A DNA stretch of 64,000 nt. It comes from Thalassospira sp. HJ. Its GTDB lineage: Bacteria; Pseudomonadota; Alphaproteobacteria; Rhodospirillales; Thalassospiraceae. Below the pieces are notes generated by a model, which worked only from the letters and a program-made list of their open reading frames with translations, did not search any database and was not told the DNA's origin. Numbering within the stretch: the stretch's first letter is position 1; each line of letters opens with the position of its first letter. Shown one piece after another: positions 61,639 through 64,000 of the stretch. The stretch is taken from positions 248,001 to 312,000 of the forward strand of contig NZ_JYII01000019.1 in NCBI RefSeq assembly GCF_000948415.1. Reading direction: 5' to 3'. The position numbers were made by a program, and so were the translations under genes.

Positions 61639-64000
61639 TTAATTTATAGCACTAAGCTGCGACTTTTCCAACTGGTCTCGATAGGTTGCAAGGAATCCCT
61701 TGAACTCCTCGACCTCATCGACCCGGTCGGCAAGGGTCCGATAGTCAATCAAGCCATGTGTCGGCGATGATGTAATCAGGCTGAATGCCTCGGCATAGGG
61801 GCTTTGCGCCATGACTTCGCCATAGCGGCGTTTAAGCATGTTAAGCGTGCGTTCCTGCCCGGCCATCGCAAGGTTGACCGCCCAGTTCAGCATAAAGCGC
61901 CCACGATCATCCGAGATTCCAGCCGGATCAAATGGCTCCTCGCCGACCAGACGCTGGAACGTTTCGGCCGCAGACATGTAATCCTGTGTCGCGCGGTAAT
62001 GATCAATGCGCAGCAATTCGGCATTGCGCGAATAGTCGCCTTCAAGGGTTGCGACTGCCTCGGCCCCGCGATCGGTATCAAGAAGGGCGCGGGCACGAAG
62101 ATGACGGCGCTGGGTCGCCAACTCATCGGAAATCCCGTCAGCTTCCGTTTCATCAATAGTTCGAATGGTTTCTTCGGGCTTGCTATCAAGAAGATAAACC
62201 AGCGCCAGGCGCGCCCCGACACGGGCCTCTTCAACGCCGCTCAGACGGAAGTTGACCTGGTGTTCAAGCAGTTCTTCGGCGCGCTCGAACAATTCGACAT
62301 CGACCATCCGGTCTGCCAGACGACGGATAAGCTCATCGCCCTTCTCACCAGCCGGGGTCAGTTCGCGGAACTCGTCATAAAGTGCGACCGCCTTGATCGC
62401 CGAGATATTGTTGATCTCGTCCCCGAGATAGAGGTTCTCAAACGTCTTGTGCATCATGTCGGTTGCTTCGGTCGCCACCGGCATGTTCGGGAAGAAGATC
62501 GCGACCTGCCGCAGAGTATTGAGCCCGTCGCGGAAATCCTTGTTTTCGATCTGCAGTTCACCGATGCGCTTAAGCAACGCCATCTCGAACGCATCGCCGC
62601 GCCAGGCAAAGCGCAGTTTCTGAAGCTGTTCGATGGCATCTTCGACCGTCAGGCGTTCAAGGCGCATCAGAAGTTCGGTACGATCAAAGATCGCGTGCGC
62701 GCGTGCCTTGCGGTTTTCACCCTCTGCCACCTGATCCCAGGTCGATACGGCCTGTTCAAGTTCGCCCGCCTCTTCTTCAAAGATACCCTTGAGATACTGG
62801 ATATCCATGATCTTGCTTTCGGAAAGACCCGGGGTGACCAGCATCTTTTCGATCATGTCCATGCCCGCTTCAGGGTTGCCGACGATCAATGCCTGCTCGG
62901 TCGCGATCGGCACGATGCGCGACAGCAATTCCGGCGGGTAATAATCAAGGATATGAACACTTTCGAGAAGATCACGTGCACCTTCATTCGGCCGTCCGCG
63001 CGCAGCCAAAGTCACCGCGCGCCACAACTGCATTTCGGGAATTTCGCGCAAGCGATCATCCTCCAGCAAGCGCTCGGCTTCTTCGTAATCGCGATCAAGG
63101 AATTTGACCGCGGCCTTAAGTGCACGGAACTGTAGGCGCTGCGCAATCAGCGGATCGTCATGTTCCATCGCCGAAATCACCGCATCGGCTTCCGGCCCCA
63201 AACCGTTGGCGAGATAATACTGCGCGAGATCTAGACGGGCATTGTTGCGGTGTTCATCGCCACTTTCGGCGATCTTGCCGCGCAGGCCCCTGATAACCTT
63301 GTTGTAGTTATCAAGCCCACCGCGGCGCCAGTCATCAAGTTCGAAAATAAGCCCCTCGCGCCCGTCCCCGGTCCGCGACCGCACCCCGGTTGCAGATGCC
63401 AGCAACCGTGCGCCTTCGGGTGAAATGTTAAGCCCGTCTTCGGCCGTAACAATCACCGCACGACCGTCATCGCGCCCGGCGACCTGCACACTGTCATTCA
63501 TCGGCGCGACGACAACACCCTGCACCGACGGCAGAACTTCAAATTCCGGATAACGCAGCGCAACCTCGATGCCATAGCCGTTCTGGGTGGTTGTGGTCAC
63601 GCGCAGCGTATCGCCTACTTCCGGGTCATCAATCGGAATAATCGGCCCGACATCATCCAACGGCACAATCAGGCGCGCGCGCGTCTGTTCATCAAGCTCG
63701 ATCGACGGACCAAGCTTCTCAACCGGCTGCATAATGCCTTGTTGCATGGTCACACGCCAATCACCCGTTTCGCCAAGCGTCGTATAAAGACCAATTCCCT
63801 CCGGGATGGTCATGCGCACGATGGTGGCATAGGGGCTTTCGATCTGTTCGATCACGCCGATGATCTGGGCGGCTTCCTGACGCACGGTATCAAGATTGAG
63901 GTTGGCGCGTACATCAAAGGCCATCCACAGGAACCCGGCACGCGACCAGACTGCCGCCCCTCCCAGCTGCCCGAACGGGAAACCAAGCGAAAGCTCCGTT
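61639..64000 (-). CDS. Large helical-repeat protein (5' end outside window)
   Basis: The minus-strand frame is open from the stop at 61639 to the right edge, with coding-like sequence through the whole edge stretch (ELSLGFPFGQLGGAAVWSRA), so the start lies beyond 64000. The visible 787 residues have a beta-rich first part (TLGETGDWRVTMQQGIMQPVEK; SIELDEQTRARLIVPLDDVG) and a long helical-repeat second part, TPR-like in pattern (LAQYYLANGLGPEADAVISAME; ARLALVYLLDSKPEETIRTID; YSRNAELLRIDHYRATQDYMSAAETFQRL). No enzymatic motif was seen. The Met at 63924 is an internal residue, not the likely start. Proximity to flagellar genes is suggestive only; function unknown. Confidence 0.75.
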   Translation of the reverse strand, partial: TELSLGFPFGQLGGAAVWSRAGFLWMAFDVRANLNLDTVRQEAAQIIGVIEQIESPYATIVRMTIPEGIGLYTTLGETGDWRVTMQQGIMQPVEKLGPSIELDEQTRARLIVPLDDVGPIIPIDDPEVGDTLRVTTTTQNGYGIEVALRYPEFEVLPSVQGVVVAPMNDSVQVAGRDDGRAVIVTAEDGLNISPEGARLLASATGVRSRTGDGREGLIFELDDWRRGGLDNYNKVIRGLRGKIAESGDEHRNNARLDLAQYYLANGLGPEADAVISAMEHDDPLIAQRLQFRALKAAVKFLDRDYEEAERLLEDDRLREIPEMQLWRAVTLAARGRPNEGARDLLESVHILDYYPPELLSRIVPIATEQALIVGNPEAGMDMIEKMLVTPGLSESKIMDIQYLKGIFEEEAGELEQAVSTWDQVAEGENRKARAHAIFDRTELLMRLERLTVEDAIEQLQKLRFAWRGDAFEMALLKRIGELQIENKDFRDGLNTLRQVAIFFPNMPVATEATDMMHKTFENLYLGDEINNISAIKAVALYDEFRELTPAGEKGDELIRRLADRMVDVELFERAEELLEHQVNFRLSGVEEARVGARLALVYLLDSKPEETIRTIDETEADGISDELATQRRHLRARALLDTDRGAEAVATLEGDYSRNAELLRIDHYRATQDYMSAAETFQRLVGEEPFDPAGISDDRGRFMLNWAVNLAMAGQERTLNMLKRRYGEVMAQSPYAEAFSLITSSPTHGLIDYRTLADRVDEVEEFKGFLATYRDQLEKSQLSAIN

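Noticed and set aside
61804-63135. 443-codon plus-strand frame opposite the large repeat protein
   Set aside because: Shadow of the minus-strand coding frame; no start signals or recognisable domains.

Overview
The window reads as ordinary chromosome of an alphaproteobacterium. Evidence: a GTTC-N7-GTTC SOS box upstream of recA, a CckA-type hybrid kinase, CsrA beside flagellar rod genes, and alphaproteobacterial-looking FliO/FliP, FlhB, RecA, AlaS and NADP-Icd. Gene content and moderate GC (an impression, not computed) suggest a marine member of the Rhodospirillales such as Thalassospira; that is inference. No tRNA, rRNA, CRISPR array, phage or intact insertion sequence was found.

Layout. 1-6.5 kb: partial LysR regulator, a GMC dehydrogenase, an 836-aa protein made of two family III CoA-transferase halves, then a di-haem cytochrome c peroxidase behind an FNR-type box. 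6.6-10.3 kb: EmrAB-type efflux pair divergent from its likely TetR repressor, with two operator copies between them, then a 57-aa membrane protein. 10.7-17.8 kb: NADP isocitrate dehydrogenase, pirin, WrbA, a periplasmic glycerophosphodiesterase, and a MoxR ATPase/vWA pair separated by an opposed methyltransferase-like gene. 18-22.2 kb: two tandem autotransporter-like proteins whose 3' 1.37 kb are almost identical and indel-free while the exported N-terminal domains differ. 22.4-29.4 kb: a TetR-controlled spermidine/putrescine-type ABC importer run together with an MBL-fold hydrolase and an aldehyde dehydrogenase. 29.6-33.3 kb: a 267-bp MITE-like element, a TPR protein, a DUF2254 membrane protein and an AraC/GyrI regulator.

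33.3-39.7 kb: alaS, an acetyltransferase, two entericidin-like lipoproteins, a DUF1328 protein, recA with its SOS box, and nikR. 39.8-46.8 kb: two EamA exporters flanking four co-directional paralogues of a small periplasmic binding-like protein without any permease or ATPase, then a CaCA antiporter. 46.8-58.4 kb: signalling and motility: CckA, a chemoreceptor with a C-terminal PilZ domain, flhB-fliR-fliQ, fliE-flgC-flgB, csrA, an FlhB C-domain paralogue, a small helical protein, fliO and fliP. 58.4-64 kb: a second 267-bp element with the same three-way-junction architecture, a PuuB-like oxidase, a Sel1-repeat protein and a large partial repeat protein running off the right edge.

The most unusual items are the orphan binding-protein array (40.9-44.5 kb), the autotransporter pair with homogenised 3' halves (18-22.2 kb), the two 267-bp elements with parallel folds but unrelated sequence (29.6 and 58.4 kb), and the double CoA-transferase whose N-terminal half has Glu where the catalytic Asp is expected.
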